Part shown: piece by piece, positions 1 through 6,316 of the stretch | Position numbering within the stretch: position 1 is the first letter of the stretch | Layout: each line of letters begins with the position of its first letter | DNA from: an uncultured Centipeda sp. | GTDB taxonomy: Bacteria; Bacillota; Negativicutes; Selenomonadales; Selenomonadaceae | Assembly (NCBI GenBank): GCA_937925565.1 | Contig: CALALM010000451.1 | Span: 1-13,035, forward strand | Direction of reading: 5' to 3' | Length of the DNA stretch: 13,035 nucleotides | Notes under the pieces: generated by a model | What the model was told of the DNA's origin: nothing | Databases searched by the model: none | The model's input: the letters and a program-made list of their open reading frames with translations, nothing else | Position numbers and translations under genes: made by a program

Positions 1-794
1 CAGCGGATACGATTGCCGTGCCGTACAACGATGAGGACGCGATCCGCTCCGTCATGGAACGTGAGGGCGATCGAATTGCGGCGGTGATCATCGAGCCGGT
101 CGCGGGCAATATGGGGCTTGTTCTGCCGCGTCAGGGATATCTCTCCCTGCTGCGCGAACTCACCGAGAAACACGGCTCACTCCTCATCTTTGACGAGGTT
201 ATGTGCGGCTTCCGCGCATCGCTCGGCGGAGCACAGGCGGCCTACGGCATTCGCCCCGATCTCACCTGCCTCGGCAAGATCATCGGTGGCGGACTTCCCG
301 TCGCCGCTTACGGTGGGCGGCGTGAGATCATGGATCGGGTATCGCCGGCAGGACCCGTCTATCAGGCGGGAACGCTCTCGGGCAACCCGCTCGCGATGAC
401 GGCGGGCATTGAGACACTGAAGATCCTCACAGCAGAACCCGAGGAAGGCAGAGCGGACTACAGCCGCGAGCTGACGATCAAGACGAAGGATCTGCTCCTC
501 GGATGGCAGCGCGCCGCAAAGGATGCGGGCGTTCCGATCTGTGCGCATCAGGCGGGATCGATGTTCGGTATTTTCTTTATCGACCGCGAGGTCTATGACT
601 ATGCAGATGCAGAAGCAGCGGATCAAGATGCGTTCCGCATCTGGTTCGACACAATGCTCGATGATGGCATCTACCTCGCGCCGTCGCAGTTCGAGACGCT
701 CTTCCTCTCAGGCGCGCATACGGCAGAGGACATTGAGCGTACGATTGCCGCTGCCGAAAAAGGCTTTGCCGCCGTGAAGAAATCACGCGGCTGA
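1..794 (+). CDS. hemL: Glutamate-1-semialdehyde 2,1-aminomutase, C-terminal part (5' end outside the window)
   Basis: HemL is a PLP enzyme that converts glutamate-1-semialdehyde to 5-aminolevulinate, the last step of the C5 route to haem and corrinoids in the cytoplasm. The reading frame is open from the first bases (first whole codon at position 3), so the gene is cut by the window edge; about 264 of the usual ~430 residues are present. Visible family motifs are EPVAGNMG, the PLP-ring aspartate in LLIFDEVMCGF, the lysine that forms the Schiff base in TCLGKIIGGG (codon 276-278), the GGRREIMD segment and GPVYQAGTLSGNP, all very close to E. coli HemL. The GTG at 18 is in frame but is not the start, because family-like sequence precedes it. 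A strong terminator lies about 100 bases after the stop, so hemL is the last gene of its transcript. A plain class-III aminotransferase is the alternative, but the GTLSGNP and GGRR context favours HemL. Confidence 0.95.
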   Translation, partial: ADTIAVPYNDEDAIRSVMEREGDRIAAVIIEPVAGNMGLVLPRQGYLSLLRELTEKHGSLLIFDEVMCGFRASLGGAQAAYGIRPDLTCLGKIIGGGLPVAAYGGRREIMDRVSPAGPVYQAGTLSGNPLAMTAGIETLKILTAEPEEGRADYSRELTIKTKDLLLGWQRAAKDAGVPICAHQAGSMFGIFFIDREVYDYADAEAADQDAFRIWFDTMLDDGIYLAPSQFETLFLSGAHTAEDIERTIAAAEKGFAAVKKSRG

Positions 795-825
795 AATTAT
801 ATTGAACTGCCTCCTGTGTGTATAT

Positions 826-973
826 ATTGGACAGCGCCCCGACGAAAGATTTCATCCGACAACATCTCTATCTTCGTATACTTCCCAGGCATGACAAAAC
901 CCTCCTGCTGTACTTATTATTCTACAACAGGAGGGTTTTTCTTGCTTGTCCTCTATCTTGGGAGCTGTCCAAT
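826..973. repeat. 148-bp segment bounded by a 14-bp imperfect inverted repeat, possibly a MITE-like remnant
   Basis: The left end (826-839, ATTGGACAGCGCCC) and the right end (960-973, GGGAGCTGTCCAAT) are inverted copies with one mismatch in 14. A 9-bp direct repeat CTCTATCTT occurs at 866-874 and 951-959, and the hairpin terminator lies between them. No convincing ORF is inside, and no clean target-site duplication flanks the ends (CTCCTGTGTG at 811 and CTCCTTGTGA at 974 are only similar, and the left one is not adjacent). It could be a small non-autonomous element that landed behind hemL, a decayed IS, or the closing stem of a structured 3' UTR. The ends are seen; the mobile nature is inference. 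Confidence 0.4.
896..940 (+). terminator. Rho-independent terminator downstream of hemL
   Basis: AAAACCCTCCTG (896-907) pairs perfectly with CAGGAGGGTTTT (928-939). The stem extends inward by four more pairs (TGTA/TACA) after one mismatch, leaving a loop of about 10 nt. The 3' arm ends in five T and is followed by more T-rich sequence. It lies about 100 bases after the hemL stop and upstream of the next promoter, so it isolates hemL from the flippase gene. The shorter A run on the left means it may also work weakly in the other direction. Confidence 0.9.
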
Positions 974-1063
974 CTCCTTGTGAGGTTCTTTCGTTTCTTC
1001 TCGCTTGTGTAACAAATTTTTGACAAACCTACAGCGGGAGGTTTTATTTTGAGAAAAGTGCAA

Positions 1064-1092
1064 TTGCTCGAAAGGATGGCATATGATATAAT
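1064..1092 (+). promoter_or_regulatory. Sigma-70/SigA-type promoter for the flippase-lipid kinase operon
   Basis: TTGCTC (1064-1069) and a perfect TATAAT (1087-1092) are 17 bp apart, with an extended -10 (TG at 1084-1085). Transcription would start near 1099, giving a leader of about 35 nt before the GTG start at 1134. A second, weaker candidate lies just upstream: TTGACA at 1020-1025 and TTTATT at 1043-1048, also 17 bp apart. A short inverted repeat, AAACCT/AGGTTT at 1025-1044, overlaps that weaker promoter and could be an operator or chance. Confidence 0.75.
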
Positions 1093-1133
1093 TCAATAAG
1101 AGTAGTTATATCTTTAAATATCGTATTGAGGCG

Positions 1134-2789
1134 GTGTTTCTCATTTGTGAGATAGATGTTGCTGAAGGGAAAAGCAGCAAGGGAGAATCCTTCCTCAAGG
1201 GAACCTTCGTCCTGACGATCGCAGGTTTTGTCGTCAAGGTCATCGGTTCGCTCAACTGGATCTTCGTTTCCCGTATCCTCGGTGGTGAGGGAATTGGATT
1301 ATATCAGATGGCTTTTCCCATTTATTTTTTTGCCATGACGGTCTCGCAGGCTGGTGTGCCCGTCGCTATCTCGATCATTACGGCAGAACGCGTGGCGCTG
1401 CGTGATATATACGGTGCCAAGCGCATCTTTCGCATTTCGATGTTACTCATGCTCTTTACGGGGCTGCTCTTTTCTGCTCTGACTTATCTGGCGGCGGACT
1501 GGCTGATCGACTGGCAGCTGATTCGCGATGCGCGCGCATACAAGGCTGTGGTAGTGCTGGCACCGACGGTCTTTTTCGTGACTCTGCTTGCCAGCTCGCG
1601 CGGCTACCTGCAAGGATGGCAACGTATGACGCCGACGGCGGTGTCGCAGATTGTGGAGCAGATCTTCCGTGTGGTGACGATGATTGTCCTCGCGAGCCTC
1701 CTGATGCCGTGGGGACTCGACTATGCGGCGGCGGGTGCCTCACTCGGTGCCTTTGCGGGAGCGGTCTCGGGACTCATCGTGCTTGTTTACTTTCACATCA
1801 AGCTGGAACGTGACATTGTACGTGACTATGGCACGGAGTTAAAACCTATGCCGGGCGCAGACTACGAGTCTCGGAGCTCCATCATCAAACGCATTTTCAA
1901 GCTGGCACTGCCTGTATCTGCGGCGAGCATTATGCTGCCCGTCGTGTCGAATCTCGACCTCATGATCGTGCCGCAGCGACTTGAGGCGGCAGGCTACAGC
2001 ATCAGTGAGGCAACGGAGCTTTTCGGTTATCTGAACGGCATGGCTGTGCCGCTCGTCAACCTCGCTACCATTCTGACTGCATCGATGGCGATGAGCATTG
2101 TGCCTGCGATCTCGGAGTCACGTGTACTCGACGATCGGGCGCGCGTCTACGACCAGACAGCAGCATCGGTACGCATTTCGAATTTCGTTTGCTTTCCTGC
2201 ATTCGTTATCGTGTTTATTCTAGCGACGCCGATCTCAACACTGATCTACAATGCACCGGGCGCGGGTCCCGCTGTCATGATCTCGGCGGTGAGCATTATA
2301 CTGCTCGGGCTGCATCAGGTGTCGACGGGCATCCTACAGGGGCTCGGGCATCCGACGATTCCAATGGTAAATATGCTGCTCGCGGCGGCGGCAAAGGTCT
2401 TTTTGAACTGGCATCTCACGGCGATCCCATGGCTCGGCATCATGGGCGCGGCGTGGGCAACGGCAGCCGATATGGGCGTTGCCGCGCTCATCAATCTCTA
2501 TTTTATCTATCGCTTTATCGGTTATCGGATCGAGCTGCTACAGCTCATCAAGACGATCTGTGCCGCCGCGATCATGGCGGGAGCTGTCTATCTCTTCTAC
2601 GGATGGACGCTCGAATGGTGGGGGATTCTCGCAATCTCCACGTTTGGTGCGGTGTTCTTTGGCTGTGCGATCTACGTCGCAGCGATGATTCTCCTGCGTG
2701 CCCTCATTGAGGAGGATCTGCGCCGTCTGCCGATGATCGGCAGTGTCGGAATTCGATTCTTGCAGCGGATTGGAGTTTTTAAGGCATGA
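1134..2789 (+). CDS. SpoVB/MurJ-like polysaccharide biosynthesis flippase (MVF/MOP superfamily)
   Basis: This is a 551-residue polytopic membrane protein of the SpoVB/YtgP type in the MOP exporter superfamily. Relatives flip lipid-linked cell-wall precursors such as lipid II across the cytoplasmic membrane. Visible are a polar N-terminus, the family opening (residues ~22-65: KGTFVLTIAGF, then SRILGGEGIGLYQMAFPIY and QAGVPVAIS), and many hydrophobic segments, about 14 helices, continuing to the C-terminus. The length matches Bacillus SpoVB/YtgP (~520-545). The start is GTG, because no in-frame ATG precedes the conserved region; the only Shine-Dalgarno-like run (GAGG at 1128-1131) is unusually close to it, so the exact start is uncertain. 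The stop overlaps the next start (ATGA), which indicates translational coupling to the lipid kinase. In a non-sporulating relative it would serve peptidoglycan or surface polysaccharide export rather than sporulation. The substrate cannot be read from sequence. Confidence 0.88.
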   Translation: MFLICEIDVAEGKSSKGESFLKGTFVLTIAGFVVKVIGSLNWIFVSRILGGEGIGLYQMAFPIYFFAMTVSQAGVPVAISIITAERVALRDIYGAKRIFRISMLLMLFTGLLFSALTYLAADWLIDWQLIRDARAYKAVVVLAPTVFFVTLLASSRGYLQGWQRMTPTAVSQIVEQIFRVVTMIVLASLLMPWGLDYAAAGASLGAFAGAVSGLIVLVYFHIKLERDIVRDYGTELKPMPGADYESRSSIIKRIFKLALPVSAASIMLPVVSNLDLMIVPQRLEAAGYSISEATELFGYLNGMAVPLVNLATILTASMAMSIVPAISESRVLDDRARVYDQTAASVRISNFVCFPAFVIVFILATPISTLIYNAPGAGPAVMISAVSIILLGLHQVSTGILQGLGHPTIPMVNMLLAAAAKVFLNWHLTAIPWLGIMGAAWATAADMGVAALINLYFIYRFIGYRIELLQLIKTICAAAIMAGAVYLFYGWTLEWWGILAISTFGAVFFGCAIYVAAMILLRALIEEDLRRLPMIGSVGIRFLQRIGVFKA

Positions 2790-3667
2790 AAAAACTAGGG
2801 CTGATCTACAACCCCGTTTCGGGTCATGCGCTTTTCAAAGGGAAGCTCGACGCCCTGATCGATCTGTTTCAGCAGCATGGGATCGTGCTCTGTCCCTATC
2901 GTACGCGTGGGGGCGGACAGGATCACCTCGGACGCTTTCTCCGAGAGACGTGTCCGGACGGTGTGCTTGCCGCAGGTGGGGACGGTACGGTGCACGCCGT
3001 CGTAAATGCGATGATGGAGTCCGATACGGATGTCCCGCTCGGGATTCTCGGTAGCGGTACGTCGAATGACTTTGCGACGCATCTCGGGATCTGGGACTGG
3101 GAGTCCTACATCGAGCGCATTGCAGCAGATGAATCACGACGGGTTGATCTTGGGATGATCGAAGGGACGGGGCAGTACTTTGTCAATGTCGTCAGTGCGG
3201 GTGTCCTCACGGGCATTGCCCACGAGGTGAAGTCCAGCTACAAGAACACCTTGGGCAAACTGGCCTATTATCTGAAAGGTATTGGCGAGATTCCGCGTCT
3301 GCGCTCCTTCTCTGTTCGGATCACGGCAGATGATGTGAAGTATGACGCGGATATCTTTTTGTTTGTCATTGCAAACAGCCCCGTTGTGGCGGGAATGAAG
3401 CAGATCGGTCGGAACATCGCCATTGACGATGGCATGCTCAACCTTTTGGCCGTCAAAAAAACAGGTCTGCCGCAGTTTATGTCTGTTGCGGCAGACCTGT
3501 TTGCTGGGAAACCGGTGACGGAGCGGGAGAACATCCTGCACATTCAGGCAAAATCCTTTGAGATTCGCGCGGAGGAAGAACTCTCCAGCGATATCGACGG
3601 AGAATGCGGACCTCTGCTTCCGCTGCGCGTGCGGACGCTGCCGCTCGCGCTCTCCGTTTATTGCTGA
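2786..3667 (+). CDS. YegS/DagK-type lipid kinase (diacylglycerol kinase catalytic domain)
   Basis: This 293-residue soluble kinase has the DAGK catalytic fold, which phosphorylates diacylglycerol or related lipids at the inner face of the membrane using ATP. Motifs in order: NPVSG near residue 9 (nucleotide-binding strand-loop), GGDGT at 64-68, GSGTSNDFA at 89-97, the SAGVLTGIAHEVK region, NSPVVAGMKQIGRNIAIDDGMLNLL, and the C-terminal DGE at 271-273 that carries the conserved acidic residue. Length is normal for the family (~290-310). It begins inside the stop codon of the flippase gene, so the two are probably made together, consistent with recycling a lipid product of envelope synthesis; that link is inference. 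Its 3' end faces the DUF815 gene with 5 bp between stops, and a perfect 16-bp hairpin lies within codons of its C-terminal third (see the minus-strand terminator). The lipid substrate is unknown. Confidence 0.92.
   Translation: MKKLGLIYNPVSGHALFKGKLDALIDLFQQHGIVLCPYRTRGGGQDHLGRFLRETCPDGVLAAGGDGTVHAVVNAMMESDTDVPLGILGSGTSNDFATHLGIWDWESYIERIAADESRRVDLGMIEGTGQYFVNVVSAGVLTGIAHEVKSSYKNTLGKLAYYLKGIGEIPRLRSFSVRITADDVKYDADIFLFVIANSPVVAGMKQIGRNIAIDDGMLNLLAVKKTGLPQFMSVAADLFAGKPVTERENILHIQAKSFEIRAEEELSSDIDGECGPLLPLRVRTLPLALSVYC
3455..3502 (-). terminator. Minus-strand intrinsic terminator embedded in the lipid kinase coding sequence
   Basis: The arms 3459-3474 and 3487-3502 are perfectly complementary over 16 bp (AAACAGGTCTGCCGCA on the plus strand) around a 12-nt loop. 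On the minus strand the stem is followed at once by seven T, from the A run at 3455-3461, which is the classic intrinsic-terminator form. On the plus strand only three T follow. It lies about 170 bases beyond the DUF815 stop, so it probably ends the tmcAL-DUF815 transcript while also encoding residues of the opposing kinase. Confidence 0.85.
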
Positions 3668-3672
3668 CGCTC

Positions 3673-4896
3673 TCAGTGGATGCCGAGGTAGTGGGCGACG
3701 AATTGCTGCGCCGTGCGCCCGCTGCGTCCGCTGTGCGTCATCTCCCAGCGCAGCCCTGCAATGCGCAGTTCCTCGGGTGAGAGATGGATGCCCTTCTGTG
3801 CAAGCATGTGGTCGATGATCGCAAGATACTCCTCCTGATTGGGCGTATGATAGTGGATGACGAGTCCGAAGCGATCCGAGAGCGAGACGGTCTCGTTGAT
3901 GCTGTCATCGCGATAGATTTCATCCTGCTCGCGTTCCCGCCATGTCTCATGCACAAGATGACGGCGATTCGAGGTCGCATAGAGGCGTACATTCAGAGGA
4001 CAGGATGAGACACTGCCTTCAATGGCGGATTTGACCGCCTTGAATTCAGCGTCAGAGTCCTCGAACGAGATGTCATCGAGAAAGAGGATGAACTTCCGTC
4101 TGGCATAATTCCGTAGCCTGTCCATGATCTCGGGCAGATGGTGCAGCTGAGCCTTTGTCACCTGAACAAGACGCAGTCCGCAGTCCTCGAACTCGCTGAC
4201 GAGCGCCTTGACGGCAGAGGACTTGCCCGTACCGCGAGCGCCCACAAGGAGGACGTGATTCGCCGGTTTGCCCTGCACAAAGGCACGTGTATTTTGTATA
4301 AGCTGATCTTTCTGGCGTTGATAGCCGATGAGATCCTGCATTTGCGTCCACTCGAAATACTCGACACCGCGCAGATTATGCGTCATGTCGTTCCAATGGA
4401 AGACCACATATGCGGCAAGTTCACCATAGCCGTATCGGGCGTAAAAAGTGAGCAGTGCATCAGCATAGTCACGCGGTGTCTGGGCCGCCTCGATCCACGG
4501 CAGGAGGAAATCCTCACTCTTGTCGTATATGTTCTTGGTTGGCTCATAATCATCCAACAGTCTTTCTCCAAGAAAGTTGCTTGTTGGCTTGGTGAGCAAC
4601 GCGTATAGAAGTTCGATATCCTGATAGAAAGCCTGCCGCAGACTGCTTCCCGGGGGTAAGCCCGTTCGCTCCATCGTCTCTGAAACAATATTCGCCTTAT
4701 GTGTGAGGACGTGAAGAAGATAGCGAGGAAGCAAATTACCGCTGAGTCCGAGGTCTTCTGCAGCACGGATGAGACGTCCAACACACTCCGCTTGAATCTC
4801 TGTATCGTCTGCGTCCCACTCAAGGAAGCTGAGGATGGGATCTCGCTCCAAGGAATTCAGGACAAAGAGTGTTGAAAGCTTCAAATTCCGGCTCAT
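3673..4896 (-). CDS. DUF815-family AAA-type ATPase, function unassigned
   Basis: The protein is a 407-residue P-loop ATPase of the DUF815 family. The N-terminal ~200 residues are helical and lack a motif I recognise. The ATPase core has Walker A GARGTGKS at 219-226, Walker B with FILFLDD at 269-275 and a sensor-1-like asparagine in YATSNRRHL near 310. The C-terminal part (SDRFGLVIHYHTPNQEEYL, then the small lid segment GRSGRTAQQFVAHY) matches the usual DUF815 end. Length fits the family. The ATG at 4896 is preceded by AAAGGAA at good distance. It follows tmcAL by 15 bp on the same strand and is probably co-transcribed with it; no separate promoter is evident. The family has no settled biochemical role that I can state with confidence, and the neighbour gives no proof of a tRNA-related one. 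Confidence 0.88.
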   Translation of the reverse strand: MSRNLKLSTLFVLNSLERDPILSFLEWDADDTEIQAECVGRLIRAAEDLGLSGNLLPRYLLHVLTHKANIVSETMERTGLPPGSSLRQAFYQDIELLYALLTKPTSNFLGERLLDDYEPTKNIYDKSEDFLLPWIEAAQTPRDYADALLTFYARYGYGELAAYVVFHWNDMTHNLRGVEYFEWTQMQDLIGYQRQKDQLIQNTRAFVQGKPANHVLLVGARGTGKSSAVKALVSEFEDCGLRLVQVTKAQLHHLPEIMDRLRNYARRKFILFLDDISFEDSDAEFKAVKSAIEGSVSSCPLNVRLYATSNRRHLVHETWREREQDEIYRDDSINETVSLSDRFGLVIHYHTPNQEEYLAIIDHMLAQKGIHLSPEELRIAGLRWEMTHSGRSGRTAQQFVAHYLGIH

Positions 4897-4911
4897 AATA
4901 CGTTCCTTTCT

Positions 4912-6153
4912 CTATCGAAGAAATGTGGGGGACGTGATAAAATCCGTGCGGGGATTCTGTGTGTACCCCTGCGGCAACATGAGGCTGCGCAGTTCCGTTG
5001 CACGGGTATCGAAGGCAAGCATGCGTTGTAGCGGCGACAGTGCTGCGGTGTGTTCAGCGCGTTGATCACTTGTGAGAAACGCTGCTGTACGCGTAATGAC
5101 GGGGAGGGGGGAGGCGCGTTTGATTGCGCGTAGGAGTTCCCGTCCGCGTGGATTGAATGCGAGTGGGCGAATGTATACCACGCCTTCTTCATCGAATTCT
5201 CGTGCCTGCGATTTCTTAAAGTGCAGGAGCAGGTGAACGATGAGGCGGGCAATCCGGCTCTGAGGACAGCGTTTCGTGGCTGCTGCCGCGAGGAATGACC
5301 GATAATCCGCCGTCGTTTCCAGACTGCGGATCAGACGATGCTCAATCCCCTCCGAAATGCCGTAGATTTTCATAAGCGCGGGTGCGTCCATCACAAGGAG
5401 CTGATAGCGTAGAAGTTCGAGCAGTCTGTCTTCTTGTGGAAGTCCCTGCTCATGCCCTTCCTTCAGATCATCCAGGACGGTCGGCAGCACCGTCTGCGCC
5501 AGCTGCTGCCAACGGGGGGACTTCCCAAGTGCCCTGCGGATGGAAGATGCGCTCGTAATGCCGGTATGTAGCCGTACATCGCCGTGCTGTGCCGCTGTCC
5601 GTCGGATCGCAAGGGGGGCGATGTTTGGTGCAGTCACGCGCAATGCGCGCAGATATTCGATGGCGAGAATATTGTTTGGCGCACGCATCGTATCCTCGGA
5701 TGTGTTCGTTTCTGCTATCAGTGCGCGGGTGAGCGCCCCCGCGTAGGAAAGCCCATCTCCGATATGTTTGCACAGCCGTTCCTGCACCGCATCGGAGTCG
5801 ATCTGTGCTGCCAATCTTACAAGCGGTTCAAGAGTCTCTGCCTCCATTCCAAAGGCAAGATGACGGACGATCCCGAGCTGTGAGAGGAGCGATATGCCCC
5901 CGCGTGCGAAGTCCTGTGCACTGCGGCAGACAAAGACAAAGGGCAGTTCGAGCACGAGATCGACACCGCCCGTCACGGCATGACGGGCTCTCGTCCATTT
6001 GTCCAGAATGCACGGACCGCCGCGCTGGGTGAAACTGCCGCTCATGACGGCAATGACGTGAGCGCCCGGATATTGCCGACGTACAGCCGCGATTTGGAAT
6101 TCGTGCCCGTGGTGGAAGGGATTGTACTCGGCAATGATGCCAACGACCTGCAT
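4912..6153 (-). CDS. tmcAL: tRNA(Met) cytidine acetate ligase (YlbM family)
   Basis: TmcAL uses ATP and acetate to make N4-acetylcytidine at wobble position 34 of elongator tRNA-Met, which limits misreading of AUA. The 413-residue length matches Bacillus YlbM/TmcAL. The N-terminus shows the nucleotidyltransferase signature VGIIAEYNPFHHGH (HxGH-type loop at residues 12-16). Further on are MSGSFTQRGGPCILDKW, LELPFVF, MRAPNNILAIEYLRAL and SASSIRRAL, all characteristic of the family. The frame is open upstream to 6255, but the ATG at 6153 is chosen: a strong GGGGAGGG lies just before it, the family consensus begins there, and the promoter falls within the upstream extension. It is divergent from mnmA, another tRNA wobble-modification gene, and precedes the DUF815 ATPase gene by 15 bp. 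Confidence 0.93.
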   Translation of the reverse strand: MQVVGIIAEYNPFHHGHEFQIAAVRRQYPGAHVIAVMSGSFTQRGGPCILDKWTRARHAVTGGVDLVLELPFVFVCRSAQDFARGGISLLSQLGIVRHLAFGMEAETLEPLVRLAAQIDSDAVQERLCKHIGDGLSYAGALTRALIAETNTSEDTMRAPNNILAIEYLRALRVTAPNIAPLAIRRTAAQHGDVRLHTGITSASSIRRALGKSPRWQQLAQTVLPTVLDDLKEGHEQGLPQEDRLLELLRYQLLVMDAPALMKIYGISEGIEHRLIRSLETTADYRSFLAAAATKRCPQSRIARLIVHLLLHFKKSQAREFDEEGVVYIRPLAFNPRGRELLRAIKRASPLPVITRTAAFLTSDQRAEHTAALSPLQRMLAFDTRATELRSLMLPQGYTQNPRTDFITSPTFLR

Positions 6154-6158
6154 ATAAG

Positions 6159-6166
6159 CCCTCCCC
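6159..6166 (-). promoter_or_regulatory. Ribosome binding site that fixes the tmcAL start
   Basis: On the minus strand this reads GGGGAGGG, with its GGAGG core 6 nt before the ATG at 6153. It excludes the longer reading frame that begins at 6255. Confidence 0.85.
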
Positions 6167-6185
6167 GCACAATTCTTACGTTCAT

Positions 6186-6214
6186 ATTTTAACAAAAAAA
6201 TCATCTTTTGTGTA
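6186..6214 (-). promoter_or_regulatory. Promoter for tmcAL-DUF815
   Basis: On the minus strand TACACA (6214-6209) lies 17 bp from TAAAAT (6191-6186), and the -10 is preceded by TGT, an extended -10. Transcription would start near 6180, about 25 nt before the tmcAL ATG and just upstream of its ribosome binding site. The -35 is weak (4 of 6), offset by the extended -10. Confidence 0.6.
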
Positions 6215-6226
6215 GAGTTACGGCTC

Positions 6227-6246
6227 AAATACAAATTCTTGTATTT
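6227..6246. promoter_or_regulatory. 20-bp perfect palindrome over the mnmA -35, candidate operator
   Basis: AAATACAA (6227-6234) and TTGTATTT (6239-6246) form a perfect 8-bp inverted repeat with a 4-nt spacer. The right half contains the mnmA -35 hexamer, and the site lies between the two divergent promoters, so a dimeric regulator bound here could block mnmA and possibly affect tmcAL. No regulator gene is adjacent and I do not recognise the motif. Part of the symmetry may come from the AT-rich promoter itself. Confidence 0.5.
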
Positions 6247-6267
6247 CCTAGGCACGAATGCTATACT
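6239..6267 (+). promoter_or_regulatory. Promoter for mnmA and the downstream operon
   Basis: TTGTAT (6239-6244) and TATACT (6262-6267) are separated by 17 bp, with TG at 6259-6260 giving an extended -10. The predicted start is near 6274, leaving a leader of about 43 nt. I see no other promoter or terminator up to the end of the window, so this promoter may drive all seven downstream genes. Confidence 0.75.
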
Positions 6268-6285
6268 AAACGAGAAATTAAGTGG

Positions 6286-6297
6286 TTCCTTAAGGAA
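6286..6297. promoter_or_regulatory. 12-bp perfect palindrome in the mnmA leader
   Basis: TTCCTTAAGGAA is a perfect inverted repeat with no spacer, located at about +13 to +24 of the predicted mnmA transcript. Its place just downstream of the promoter suits a roadblock-type operator, but at 12 bp it could be chance. Confidence 0.3.
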
Positions 6298-6316
6298 ATC
6301 GGGAGAAATTTTATCA

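Noticed and set aside
795..895. Possible riboswitch or small RNA between the hemL stop and the terminator
   Set aside because: I could not match it to a known riboswitch consensus. The outer inverted repeat encloses the terminator rather than competing with it, so it is recorded only as a repeat-bounded segment.
818..1012. A 64-codon plus-strand frame across the hemL terminator
   Set aside because: It translates the terminator hairpin, has no proper ribosome binding site, and lies in a segment best explained as non-coding.
3459..3502. Reading the kinase hairpin as a plus-strand terminator or attenuator
   Set aside because: Only three T follow the stem on the plus strand and the kinase frame continues for about 55 codons with the conserved DGE motif, so plus-strand termination is unlikely to be its main role.
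6154..6255. N-terminal extension of tmcAL to 6255
   Set aside because: The strong ribosome binding site and family start are at 6153, and the extension covers promoter elements.
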